From NCBI GenBank assembly GCA_905250125.1, contig CAJNOL010000445.1, positions 1 to 64,000 of the forward strand: a DNA stretch of 64,000 bases, written 5' to 3'. This document shows, one piece after another, positions 1-13,500 of the stretch; position 1 is the stretch's first letter; every line of letters starts with the position of its first letter. A program made the translations under genes and the position numbers. Below the pieces are notes generated by a model. It was given only the letters and a program-made list of their open reading frames with translations. It did no database searches and had not been told where the DNA came from. Source of the stretch: Rotaria sordida (taxonomy: Eukaryota > Rotifera > Eurotatoria > Philodinida > Philodinidae).

Positions 1-3000
1 GTATTGAACGTTGTTCAGCCTATGAAATGTAAAGTTCTTGTTTTGAATAATACAGAGTTTAAAAAAACAAAAAAAAAATTTTTTACTCTTTCTTCAACAC
101 CGACAAATGGAATTTGTTGAATATTACTGTTATCAGTTGTAGAAACTATTATTTCATTTGTACGTGAATATGTATTAAGATCTTGAACAAAATTTAAATA
201 ATTAATTAAACCTGGTTTTCCTGGATCAGAATATTTATCTCGAAGAAGTGTCATATCAGCTTCAGTTAATTGTGGTCCAATAAAAGCACGATAAAATTGA
301 CTATCAGTTATTTCACCCATCTTATGTTTATCATATTGTTCCATTATTGATAAAACATCAATGCCACGTTGTTTACAATATGTAGCAATACGTTGAAGAA
401 CATTTTGTAAACGTTCACTTTCATCTTCTGTACCTACATGACGAGTTGAACGCCATGAATTGAGATATGGTGGAGCAGCATTTGTAAAATTTTCTGGATA
501 TGGTGTAATTGTTGTTTCTGGATATTCTGAAATGAAAGTTTAAATATCAGAAATCAAACATCAATACTAAGAGTATTTAAATATTTATAATCAGTAATCA
601 TACAATGAAAATGAGTTTCTCTTTGATAAGATTTCTTTTATATGCATCTCGAGATCTTCACGAAAGATTTTTATTATTTAAAATTAATGTTTTTGCCATT
701 TCATTCACCTACGAGAAGGTTTTTTCATTTTTGTATTCGTGCGCAGTCAGGTTGCTAACAATGGATAAAATCAAGTTTTTGAAAAACCTTACAAGAAAAT
801 TTTGTAGCTTAAAGAGTTCTCTACAAAACGTCATATTTATTTTTCAAAAATACTTTTTTGCACTTGTAGTAATTCTAAATGGAAACACATGTAGTGGAAT
901 TCTTTGTTCATTTTTGTGTCACGTCGCTAACAAATGAAATTGTTGATATATGAAGATGAGCTTGGAATTTCATGACTCTATTAGAAAACATAGATTTAAA
1001 AAAGTTTGATTGTTACCATCTAAAGATAGGAAATTTTGGAAAAGCTAGATACAATTTAGGTTTAGATGTACAAAACAGAAAACACAATGCTCCAGCGATG
1101 AGCTATGAGAAATCCATGTCCTAGTCGAAGTAATACAGGGAAAATTTTATGTCGGATGCGAGACAGAACGCGACTATTTTTATGATCATTCCGTCGATGT
1201 TCAACATGAACATGTAGGTTCGTCATTTTCTTTAGCTCCTTCGCCCAACTCAGAAATCTAATTTTGCTCTAGAGAAAAAGATAAAATATGCGTCCGGATG
1301 ATGTAGTTCACAGTAAAAATTTCAGCTCAACGTATTGAGCTATTCAAGAGTTATTATTATATCAACAATCGAAAAGTAGATTTCCATGTTGTAAGGATTT
1401 TCCTTGAAGTCTAATGATACAGAGGCCCAGTTCATGTGAAAAAGTAGCGAACACCTGCTGCTACAACTTAATAAAGCCTGATATTTCAAAATGTTGCTTC
1501 GTTACTTCTGATGAAAGTTTCTCTAAAAAATTAGAGATTCTTTCAACAAAAAATTCAGTTTTTTTCAATAAGTATATTAAATATGTCATATGTTTAGGGA
1601 ATGGCAATCTCATCGGATTTGTATTCAAAGATTTACTGTGGTAAACCTTACTTGAAGATCTAATTATTTCATAGCACTACGTGCCTCGCTATGCTCTATC
1701 CAACAATGAAAATCGCAGGTCTCCATTACTCTTCTTCCAAAAGTTACAAGCATTCTTTTCACGTGACTTTTTTCAAAAAATCGATAATAGTTCATGAAAA
1801 TCAAGTTTTCCTTCGCTGTAAGGTCTTATGAGAAAATTGCTTTGGAAGATTGATAACAGTTGATAGCGCATATTACCTTCAAGTTAAATATTTCTCAGAA
1901 AACATCTTAAAGATAGTTATTGATAAGTCGTTCGAAATTAGAAACCTTAGAGCTTGAAAACCGCTAGCCTAGAATTTTTAAGTAGAAGACGGGACCTAGA
2001 TAATTTGTTCAACACTTCTTTATCTCTCTATGTTGCATTCAACCTATCGTTTGAACGAGTTTTTCGTTGATTTAAATACCTTTCAATCTATTACTTGATG
2101 TTTCAACTCCGCATAACGGATCATCTCAGAGAGAACGATTCATTACAGCAGGTGTAGGGATAACATTCACGTATATCCTGAAGGAATGCCGTATCTTCAT
2201 GGGATATATGGTGGATCTTCTCTCATGATTTCATAAATCTCATTACATTCAGCCAAAGTTATGAGATGTGGCTATGTCTGTGTTTCCTAGTGTGTTCATC
2301 TCTCCTCCAGCACCCACAATTATGAGATATGCCTGTGTGTATGTTTGTATTTCCTTCCTCATGATTGCTTGAGAGATGCCGCATCTTTCTACACTTCTCC
2401 AGCATCCTCGATTTTCTGGATATGTGACATTACTGTCATTTCAAGATCAAATAAAAATCAAAGATACAAAACAAAAATACTTTTATTGATCAATCGTTAT
2501 ATTAAAAATTTTCATCATTAGACTTACTTCGATTAATAATATCACAAAATTCTCGATAACAAATCGATCCATCATGTTTAAGATCATATTTTTGAAAGAG
2601 TAATTCTTCTTCTTCCGATGATAATTGAAGACGTAAATTAGTATCCAAACATCTTCATAAACAATAATAATAAAAAATAAAATACTCCTAAATATTTACC
2701 GTTTAAATTGTGATGCAGTAACATAACCCGAACGAAGACGATCAAAATCATGAAAAAATTCTGTTACACGAAGACCTAATGCAATTGTTTTAATACGAAT
2801 TTTTTCTTCAGCTAATCGAATTATTGTTTGAACATCTGCTGGAGATGTCGATATTGAACTATAAACATTCAGAATATGTCAAACAAAAAAAGAAATATTA
2901 AATCAAACGTTTTATTTTGCAAATAAACATATTTCATACTGTAATTAATTACATATGTCTCTCATACGTGACAAAAGAATTAAAATAATCAATAACAAAC

Positions 3001-4299
3001 AGAAACTAATTCTCTCGATATGTGTACTCATTTATACATAATGACAAAAAACACATTTTATACACTTTAGATACCCTAGTCGATTGTCTCTAAAAGAATC
3101 CTCGGAGATTCCTGACAGAAATTTCCTGGAGATTTAAGAGAGAGCTTCAGGAACTTACTATAGGGCGTCCAGTGAGTCATAAAACAGACACACTAAAAAC
3201 TGAATATCTTCATTATAGGTCGACCAAACGGGCTCATTTTTTTTTTACCAAGAATAGAGGCATGTTCACACTTCAAATTCATTTGGACAAGGTCAGTGAG
3301 AACCTTTATTAAATACCACTTCAACAAGAAAATTTTACTTGTTCACAAATAGGAAAAGAAAACAATATGCTCACCATAGGTTCTCACTAGTCTCGCTCAT
3401 AAGGATTTAGAGTGTAAACATGCCTCTATCCTTGGCAAAAAAATGAGCCTGCTTGGTCGAGCTATAATGAAGATATTCAATTTTTAGTGTGTCTGTTTCA
3501 TGACTTACTGGATACCCTATATAAAATCATCAATTAAATCTTGTTCCTTGTTGAAGAAATCTAGTCTCCAAAAAACCCGACATAGCTGATTTTTGTGAGA
3601 AACTTTTTGATGCGAAGAAAACATTGGACAAAAACGTTTCCGCCAAATGAGATGATCGCCTCATTGATTAGCATCTAGTCTGAAAGTTTCAGTTTTCTAT
3701 CATTTAAAACAGTGAAATTCCACAAAATCAGGTTTTCGCTGGGAGAACCAAAATTGTTCTTCCTATCCGAACCCCTTCGCAGGGTTTTCAAATTTTTTTG
3801 AACTGATACATTTTCGAAAGAGAACTATTCATTTGAGCTGAAACTTTCAGGAGACAGTAAGGATCATTAGGTCTATTATTAGGAAAATTTTCAGGCAGAA
3901 ATTCTTTGTTCATAATATCCTGTGATAGACTGAAAATTCAATAAACTGATTATAACTCGAGAAGAAAGGCCTAATGACACGAAGCTTTTTAGGGTTTTTA
4001 TCTACATTATGAATCCTATCTATGAGTAAAATATGAGTTTAAACAGCATTTATTAGTTGGATAGGTTTCCTTTTAAAACTACAGAATAACTTATTTGAGT
4101 TATTGAATGTTTACATCAGTATTCTCTTAATCTCACATTTTTTGACAATCAAATAGATATTTTTTAGCATAGAAAATGATATATAACACTGAAGTTTTAT
4201 CGTAGATATTGTCCAACAGGAACAAAATTTATCTTGATCTGTAATTAGTAAACTTGGCATATGATACCTGCTTGGCATAAGTCCAACGCTGACCACCAT
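1..4299 (-). CDS. EF-hand family protein, partial at the window's left edge
   Basis: Probable calcium-binding protein of the EF-hand superfamily; exact orthologue not recognised. Proposed minus-strand exons are 4299-4268, 2858-2700, 2652-2528, 526-87 and 19-1 (continuing outside). All junctions keep phase and have GT/AG ends. Exon 2 carries the helix text KTIALGLRVTEFFHDFDRLR, a pattern typical of protist and invertebrate flagellar EF-hand proteins. Exon 3 has the loop-like YDLKHDGSICYREF, and the 526-87 exon has a second pair including YDKHKMGEITDSQF and YSDPGKPGLINYLNF. Several loop positions are non-canonical, so calcium binding is uncertain. Introns of 1.4 kb (2859-4267) and 2.0 kb (527-2527) are unusually long; the first holds a TA-flanked MITE. 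The first exon (start MVVSVGLMPS) is supported only by phase and a donor. If the 2.0 kb intron is retained, a stop follows at 2502-2504. A separate short gene ending there is the alternative. Confidence 0.68.
2482..2504 (-). promoter_or_regulatory. In-intron stop codon and poly(A) signal
   Basis: Reading through the GTAAGT donor at 2527 gives eight further codons and a TAA at 2502-2504. An AATAAA (minus strand, 2482-2487) lies about 15 bases beyond. This would allow a short, intronically polyadenylated isoform of the EF-hand gene that ends after the first EF-hand pair. Seen: stop and hexamer. Inferred: their use. Confidence 0.4.
3159..3523. mobile_element. Fold-back MITE, mariner-like, TA-flanked
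   Basis: A roughly 365 bp near-palindrome. The left end TATAGGGCGTCCAGTGAGTC is mirrored by a right end reading GACTTACTGGATACCCTATA, and the arms continue for over 130 bp (text around AGACACACTAAAAA and its complement). The flanking TA dinucleotides fit Tc1/mariner-type target duplication. The inner arm text (GAATATCTTCATTATA, GGCATGTTCACA) resembles the composite at 40038-40939, so both belong to one family. It lies in intron 1 of the EF-hand gene and has no coding capacity. Confidence 0.7.
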
Positions 4300-4548
4300 T
4301 TGTATTCGTTGTTACCTTAATTAATATTCTACTCTGTACAAACTATGTACAACAGCCATTCGTGTTTTGTATAACCTTGTCAACACCCTTCCGAATGAAT
4401 TTTATATTCTTATTTTATCACATTAATGCACATAGAGGTCGTTCTTTGCTATGAGTGAGTCATTCCAATCAGATTATTATCATTATTATTTTCAAAATAT
4501 TGATGTATATGTAGTATTTGTATATATATAAAATCTTAAGATCTAATA
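4300..4548. promoter_or_regulatory. Short divergent intergenic region
   Basis: If the first exon of the EF-hand gene is right, only 249 bp separate its ATG from that of LRRCC1, so the two would share a divergent promoter region. A TATATATATAAAA-type AT tract lies about 30 bp before the LRRCC1 ATG. No specific factor site is recognised. Confidence 0.3.
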
Positions 4549-7500
4549 ATGGATTTTGATTTAAATAATAATGATCAGTTTAATACTAAATCAACTGATC
4601 TTAGTTTAATGGCACATGGTATTAGAAATATCGATGAAATACCTTTACATAAAAATTTACTTTCAATTAATTTACATTCAAATGAAATTGAACGAATAAA
4701 TGGTTTAACTGGATTAAATTATTTAACACATCTTGATTTATCATCAAATAATATAACACGTATACAAGGTCTTGAAGGTCTTGTTTCATTAGATACATTA
4801 AATTTAGCATCAAATAAAATTGTTATTGTTGAAGGTTTATTTGCATTAAAGTAAAATAATTTATAAAAAAAAAACAAAAATTTTTTTTTTTTTAATATAA
4901 TCTCATGTTTAGAAAATTATCATGGCTTAATTTATCATATAATAAAATTGAATATTTACAAGGTTTTCAAGATCTTTGGGGAGCTGAATATAATTTAGCT
5001 ATTATACAAATGCATGGAAATCAAATTAAGTAAGAATATATTTAAACAAAAAAAAAAAAAGGATAAATATTTTATTATTTTAAAATTAGTTCTTTGGATG
5101 ATGTTATTAAAAATATGAATGGTCTTTCTCGATTACAACATCTTACTTTACGAGAAAATCCAATAGCAAAAAAAGATGGTATTAATTTAAATTTTTCTTT
5201 ATTTTTATTTTTTTTTCGTATAAATAGCTTATCGAGTTACATTATTTAATCGTCTTCGAACATTAATTAGTCTTGATGGAATGGATAAACATGGCAAAAA
5301 AGATATGAATAGTCAAGGTCTTACAGGTAATTTATTACGAAAAAAAAGAATTTTCGATTTAATATTTCTTTTTTTAGGAATTGAACAGTATGTTGGTTTA
5401 ACAAATGAAACAAGAGAACAATTAGTATGCTATTTAAAAACAAAAAATAGATCTCTTAACGAATAATTTCAATTATTTTCTTTTATAATTTAGCATGATG
5501 TAACAAATTCAATATCACAACAATATCCAAAAATAGCTGCAGCACTTAATGCTCTTCGACATAATCCAAAACCTATGGAATCAAGTACAACAACAAGTGC
5601 TGATATTCATAATGGATCTCTTTCGGTATTTTTGTTTTCAATCTATTAACATAAATTATTATCAGATCATCAATTGATGGATCTACACGGTTGGAAAAAA
5701 TATTATTCCAGGGGGGTAACGCTATAATTTCAAATAGAAGACATAATGAATTTTATATCAAATGAAAGCTCGTCAAAAATGGGGTTTATTGATACTAAAT
5801 AGTGAGGCTTGTAAAAACTTTCTAATGTCAAATTTAAGAAGTTTTCAGAAATTTTATATTTTTTTGGGGTAGAAAATCAAGGTGCCACTGATTCAAAAAT
5901 GAAGTCAATTTTTTTTCTTGAATATTTTTACATGGTTTGATAGACCTCGTTGAGCTCTACAAAACTGTGCATGTTTAAAATTTTTTGAGGCATCTTTTTG
6001 AGATAATAAGTTCAAAAAACTACTCGGGAAACCTCAAAAACTCTTTTTTTTTCAAATTGAAGAAACACGCTCAATTTTTCAATAAAAGTAGCTTTTTTCG
6101 TTGTTTTTACTACCTCGGACGTCTCGAAATATACTCGTTCGATGCAGTGTGAAAAGCTGCGTCTAATGAGTACGTTTCGAAACGCCTGACGGAGTAAAAA
6201 CAATGAAAAAAGCTACTTTTATTGAAAAAGTAAGTGTTGTTCTTCCAAATGAAAAATATGAATTTTTTTCATGTTTTCTAAGATTTTCCAAATAGTTTTT
6301 TGAATTTTTTATCGCAAAAAAAGTGTCTTAAAAATTTTGTTAATGTATACAGTTTCATAGAGCTCGACGAGCTCTATCGAACCGTGTAAAAATATTCAAG
6401 AAAAACATTTTACTCCATTCTTGAATCACTAGTACTTTAATTTTCCATCCCAAAAAAAGTATAAAATTTATTAAGCTCGACATTAAAAGGTTTTCATAAC
6501 TCTCACTATTTAATACCAATAAACCCCATTTTTAACAAGCTTTCATTTGATATAAAATTTATTATGTCTTCTATTTGAAATTATAGCGTTACCCCCCTGG
6601 AATAATATTTTTTCCAACCGTGTAGATGTACACAAATGATTTCTTTTAAGATTAGTTTTTGAGTGAATTTTTAAAAAAAAAAAAGGCGATCGACTTTTAA
6701 ATTATGATTAGATTAATTTTATCATTTGATTTTTATTACAGGCAGTGGAAAGTGATTGTATTCCTCGTAGTAGAAAAACTGACTCGAAATCTGCAACTCG
6801 ACGTCCGTTAACTCATGATAAACGTTCAGGTCTTTTTCTTTTTTTTTTTTATTCGAAAACTTCTATTTCTCTTTATTCTTAACTTCAGTTCGATCACCAT
6901 CTACAGATAATGAATCAGATTCAATGCCAACAAAAACTTCTCGTTTAAAACCACGATCAACAATTACCAATACTATCATACAATCTACACCTCGACAACA
7001 ACCAACAACAACGTAAATAGAAAAAAGAAAATATTATTTTTCTTTTATTTCTTTCTTTTTAGTAAAAAAATGTGTACTAAAAATCCAATATCATTAAATA
7101 ATACTTCTCCACCTGTAATAATTGATACAAAATCTCATAGTATGATTGATGAAAATACACGTCCATTTACAATAAATACTCATCAACATTTATATAGTAC
7201 AACACGTGAACGTGATTGTGATGAATATCATTATCGATCAAGTCGAGATAATGATAATGATGATATTAATGAAATATATACATCAACTTTACGTGAATTA
7301 GATAATGAACGTGATAAACGTTGGCGTGCTGAACAAGAAATAAAACATTTAAATGATATTATTAATGAATTTAAAAAACGAGGTTTAGTTTTATTTCTTT
7401 TAATTGAATAAAATAATTTTTATATTTAAAGCAAATGATGGTCGAACAAATGAAACTATTTTACATGAATTAACAGAAAAACATAAACAAAGATTAGCTG

Positions 7501-10500
7501 ATGAAAAATCAAAATTTCAAGATTTAACTGCAATTCTCGATGATTATAAAGTATCTATTGAAATACAATTTACTAGATGTTTGTTTTTTTTGTTAATATT
7601 CTATAGGCACGTCTTCGAAGTACAGAAGATCAATTATCATCATATAAAAAAGCTCAAGAAACAAATTTACAATTAATTAAAACTCTTGAAAGTAGTTTAA
7701 GTAAATTAGAAAGTGAAAAAAATGAACTTCGTATAACTGAAGTAAAGAAAAATAAAAAAGAAATTTCATTTGATTTAATTAATCAAGTAAAAATTTTTTT
7801 TTAAGAATGAAAAAATACGAAATTGGGAACGTCGTAGTAATTCATTACAACATGAAAATGAAATTTTACAACAAGAATTAAAAACAATTAAACAACAATT
7901 ACATGAATGTCAACAACTTTATACAACAAGAGATATTAAACATAAGTTAATAGAAAATATTAAAACATTAAATTTATTGACTTTATTTTGATTGTTGATT
8001 TTTTTTTTCTTGTAGACAAGAACTTGAAAAATGTCGAATTGATTTACAAGCAACTGAAGTACAACAATATCTTAAACAAGAAATTCAACGAAAAGAAGAT
8101 ATTCATAGAACTGAATTAACACATCAACAAGAAAAGTAAGAGACTTTTTACTGAGAATGCCATTAGGTGGCAGAGCTCATCGGGTCCGGGTCCGGATCCG
8201 AATCTATTTACATAATAGACATAGTCCCGAGTCAAAAGTAATTAATTAATTCGGAGATTTCTCTCGCCAGTAGTTCGATGTTTCTTGTTAAAGAATTCAA
8301 CGAATGAATTTAGGAAGATTTAAACGAAAAAAACTGAGTAACTCCTGCCAAGAAAGTCTTGTCACAATATATTCGCTCATTTTCCAAATATGGACTCAGA
8401 AATTTTGTGTCTATTTTTACTCTACAGTAATGAGAGAATCATTGAAAGGCTTAAAAAATTAGTTTAAACGAAACGGTTGGACTGAAGTTTCTTGCCACAA
8501 TGTTTGTTTGTTTTTGGGCTGCTTGAAAGTATTTCAGACGAGCGAAAAACTATGGATTATGATCAAAATCTTATGCGCTCAAAAATTGTGCATCTTTTTT
8601 TGTTCGATAGAAGTAAGGGAATCTTTGAAAGCCATACAAATTGGAATGGGACAGCGAGCAAGCAGGTTTTTGTTAACTCCCCTATAGGTCCGTTTGTGAA
8701 GGTACTGAAAATTATCAGTATCGGCGATTTTATAGAGCGAACACTTCTTTACAACATGTGATATCATACGAAACTATAGCTTAAAGTGATAGCGATCTTC
8801 TTAAGAACTAATTTCTACGTAAAACGCACTTTCTTCAAAATATCGATTTTTTGCAAAAATGAAGGTGATATACAAAAACGAAAATTTAGATGCCTTTTTG
8901 GAAGACAAAAAGAAAGTCAAATGGTGCGTTCTATAGGGTAAATTTTGCTCTACAAGCTCATATATCAACAAATGTTTCCAACTTTTAGTTTCAGATCTCA
9001 ATAGTGAGTATGTATGAAAAGTTTTTTCGTCCAAACTAATATTTTAGGCATTTCAAAGATTCTCTTACCACTGTCGAAAAATAATAGACACAAAATTCTG
9101 AGTTTTACTAATTGCTTTTGACTGTCACTAGTTGCTTTTCAGTGATTGAAAAATGAGCGAGCATATTGTGTCAAGACTTTCTTGACAGGAGTTATTATGC
9201 ATTAATCGAGTAGAATTTCTAGTACTAAAAGTTTATAAGAACAAACATAATGATCACTTCGTGAAATATCATATCTCGAGGGAAAAAAATGTACTTTACC
9301 TTGAGAACACATTGTTTTTAAAGTACTTATAAGTACTCTCAAGTAGCTCTTTTCATTTGGCGTATTAAACTATGAATGCAGGTATTATCCCTTCATCTTA
9401 AAACTTAGGATTTTACTTCTTTTTGTTCAAAAATTCTAAATTGAAATTTTTTAATTTATATTAAATTAGTAAAAATCCTCAATATAATTAATATCTTGTT
9501 TTTATTTTTTCACGAAAAATAAATAATATTTAGATTACAATCATTAGCAATTGAATATAAAAAACTTGAAGATGAATTTCGTGATGCATTAAAAATTGAA
9601 GAACGTCGATATCAAGAAGTAATTAAATCTTTTTTTATAGATTAAAATCAAAATCAAATAATTTATTTTTAGTTATTAAAAACTAATGAAATTATTCAAA
9701 AAGAAAATGAACTTCTTCAATCATCTTCAACAAATATAAAACAACGTGAAGAATCTGATCGAAAAATGGTTAATGATTTAATGGTGGTAAGTTATCACAT
9801 ATGAAATTCTAAGAGAGGGTCTGTTAGACTACCGCTAAAGTTTTTTTTATTTAACTCAAATGAGAGATTATATCATGAAACTTATAAATCTAAAATATTA
9901 GATTTTCTGACGTACTTACGAAAGATACCGAAGATCATAATCCTTCAATACAAATGGTTTTTTTTTTGTCTGTGATCGTCCTATTGTGTTATGAAATGTC
10001 AGAGCTTATCGTGTCCAAGAATTTTTAGGCCCGGACCCGGTCGATAAAAGTTTTTTGGACGCGGAACTGGAACCAAACAGTTTTTTCTGTTCACTTCGGA
10101 CCGATCAAAGTTGTTGGATTCGAACCTAATTGATTGGCCTTTTGCGAGTAGGGCCCAAGCATTTCTGGACCCGGGCTCTACCCGAATCCGGTAGGGTCTG
10201 ATGGGCTCTAGGGGTCATTATAATAAGTTTTAGTAATCGATCATGCTTCCATAAGGCAAGGAGAGAGTCTGTATTTAATGGTCGACTTTTTGATAGTACT
10301 TTGCGTCTAACCTCGTCGCGTCATGGAGTCTTAAAAAATGAATCTAGTTTTTGAATGCTCTTGAAATTCTGCATCTTTGAATATATTATACAAAGTACAA
10401 AATGACGTGTGCGAAGTTTTAATAGAAACTACAATCGTTGCGGTAAGTAACAAAACTATACAAAGCTGTAAAATGATATTTCGTATTTAGCAGTTTTTTA

Positions 10501-13500
10501 CAACATAGCTTATATACCTCCTCTAGATCATTTTGTAGAGAACTTTTTCTGCATCTTTTGAGACAATTCCTAATGGAACTACCGAAAAAAAAAATTCATT
10601 TAATTTAAAATGAAATATTAATGTTTAGATATATATTTTTTTATAGTTAGTTCGTGAACAAAAACAACGTTTACAAGAGCGAGCAAAAATAAATGATAAT
10701 TTAACACAACAAAATAAACATTTAACAACAAAATTAGAACGTACAATAGATGAATTAAAAAAAATTCGTGAAAAAATTTTATTATTACAAAAAGAACGTC
10801 GTGAATTAGATGCACGTCTTGTTGCTCAAGAATCAGTTTTATCAGGTTTAAGAGAAGAAAAAAAATTATGGAGTCATGAATTAGCACATCAAGGTTTTTA
10901 TTTTATTCTTTTTATTTTATCTTTTTTTTTTTATTTTTATTTTATTATTAGGTGCTTCATTAGCTCAAGATCGTGGTCGTTTAGAATCAACTATACAAAC
11001 TTTAGCTAGTGAAGTGAATACATTAAAAAAACAATTAGATAAAGAAGTTGATACATGTCGTATTAAACAAACGATTATTGAAAGTCAATTGGACACAATT
11101 CAAAAACTCAAAGATGTAATTATATTATTTAAAATTCATATAAAACCCAGAATATTCCATCAGAATAAAATTGGATTTTTTCACTCAGAATAGAAATAAT
11201 TCTTCTTTTTCGGTACACGTTTCTAGTATATTCCATTCAAGTGTTACAGAATTTTTCCCGAGACCCTGATTTTAGCAAATTGACCTGCTCAAAACAGGGA
11301 TCATTCATTAATGAAACTGAAAACAAACATTACCCCTTTGACTCATCATAATGAATTACTCCTGTCGTGAACTATTTTCGAGTCTTTCAAGGTCAATTTG
11401 CTGAAATCGGAGATCTCGAAAAAATTTCTGCAACTCCTGAATGAAACATGCTGAAAAGTTGAACCGAAAGAGAAGAATTTTTCTTATCGATTGGTTGTAT
11501 CGTAGGTCAAAATACAATACATATCTTTTTTGTCAAAATCTCCGCATAGAACACACCTGATTGATCAGTTGTTAAACAAAAAGATTTTTTAATATAAATA
11601 AAGGCGACTTTAAGGTTCTGACTACAGAAGGGGATATATGTAGGCTTCCTCGATCCAAGAATGCATGTATTATCAAGTTCCATTACGTACCGTTGACATG
11701 TCAATAGATAGCGCCACCTTCGACGCATTCCGCAGTGGCCGGCGGCGAAGTTGGCGCCATTCTATCAGCAAGTTAACGGTACGTTGATAATACATGCACC
11801 GTTTGATAGAGAAAGCCTACATATATCCCGTTCTGTAGTCAAAACCGTATAGTCGTCTTTCTCAGGATCTGCTCTTTTGAATGGTGAAAACCACAGGTCT
11901 CTATGTTGTTCCTATCAAAAGTTATTCAAAAAAAAACAGGCAGGGCTATTGCTTTTTGAAACCGACAATAGAAGTAAATAAAATAGGATAGATCTTAATG
12001 TTTTCATCAATTGTTTGTCTGTGATAGAAAATGTTCGAATATAATTTTATACGCATTATTAAAGGTACAATTCAAATTAAACAACTGGGTGAGATCAATT
12101 TGTAAGGCGATTTTTTTTAATATTTGCTTATAGTATTCATATAATCATTTTGCATAATTTGATTTTTTGTACTCAATATTTTTACTTTTCATTTTGCAGT
12201 TATGTTGAATCATTCAGTATTAAATCTTCTGAAATGTTCAATCGTATATAAATTGCTCAGTTTTTGAAATTCATATGTCCTGAATTTATATCTATAATTG
12301 AAACTAAGGGTGTACAGCTCACGTTCATATGAGCGATTTTTCTGTCTCGAATAGAAAAGGTATTTTGAGTTTGATTTCTTACAAAAAAGGTAAGTCCTTA
12401 GTAAAAAATAGCTTTTTTAGTAATAAAATTTGTTTTGAACAAAAACATCAAATTCAAAATTTTAAAAAGACAATTACAGATTCGGATTTATCGATCCCGA
12501 AAACCTTTAGTCAAATTTTATACACAACGGTAATCTTCCTTCCCTATTTCAGTGAGGAAAACCGCTTCCAAGAGCCCATCGGATTGGTCCCGAACCAGGA
12601 CCTGGTTGGGTCTGATTTTATGGATGCTACTCTGAAAAAAAGAGCTAATTATAAGTTGATTCTTATAAGATCATGATCGAGATTGCTTCAGAACTGTTAA
12701 GGATGCGTTTCTGGAGGATTATCAGGTGCGAATCGAAAAAAAAATTTCATTAAGTATTAAGAGTACAATTCGGGACCGGGTCTGAAAAAGTTTAATCAAC
12801 CGGATCCGGGTCCAAAATTTTTGGACCCGGTGGACTCTAACGCGGATCCGATAGGCTCTACCGCTCACGCTCATATGAGCGTAAGCTGTACATCTCTAAT
12901 TGAAACTACTATAATAGGTTATTATGATAATCCAATTGAGTTCATCGTAGAAAGGAAAAAAAAAAGTGACTCTTCATCAAATTCGAATCACATATCTTTT
13001 ATACAACAAAATAGAACAAATATTAACATACCGCGGTAGAATGATGATCTGATGATAGTCAACCAATTAAGTAGTAAACTACCGCCAGTATAGCGTACAT
13101 TATACCGAATGGGCTATCGAACCACATATGAACTAATCTTCGATTCTCCAGATATAACAGAACTATCTTTTCAGTTGATAAGATAATTGAAAATAAGTAA
13201 TATTCATTGTTTTTAATATTTAGGGTGTTGTTGAACGTGATGAAACAATAAAAAAAGCTCGTGAAGATTTAATAAATCGTCTAAAAGAACTTGAACAACA
13301 ATTACAAGATGAACAATCAGTTTATCAAGAATTACAAGAAAAATATGAAAAAGTTTGTGAAAAACGAGATTCAATGAAAAATGAAATGCATCAATTACAA
13401 CAACAACTTGAAAAAACTAAAGCTGATTACAAGTATTAATTAGTTTTTTTTCTTATTCAAAAAAATAAACACACACACACACAATCTTCAATTAAATATT

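Noticed and set aside
605..1644. Open frames on the plus strand at 605-937 and 1414-1644
   Set aside because: Within the 2 kb intron of the EF-hand gene; hydrophobic or unstructured translations with no splice partners and no family resemblance.
2502..2858. A separate two-exon EF-hand gene ending at 2502
   Set aside because: The GTAAGT donor at 2527 and the phase-1 acceptor at 527-528 match exactly, and the joined product follows the expected EF-hand family order, so a single gene is preferred; a short isoform is kept as a finding.
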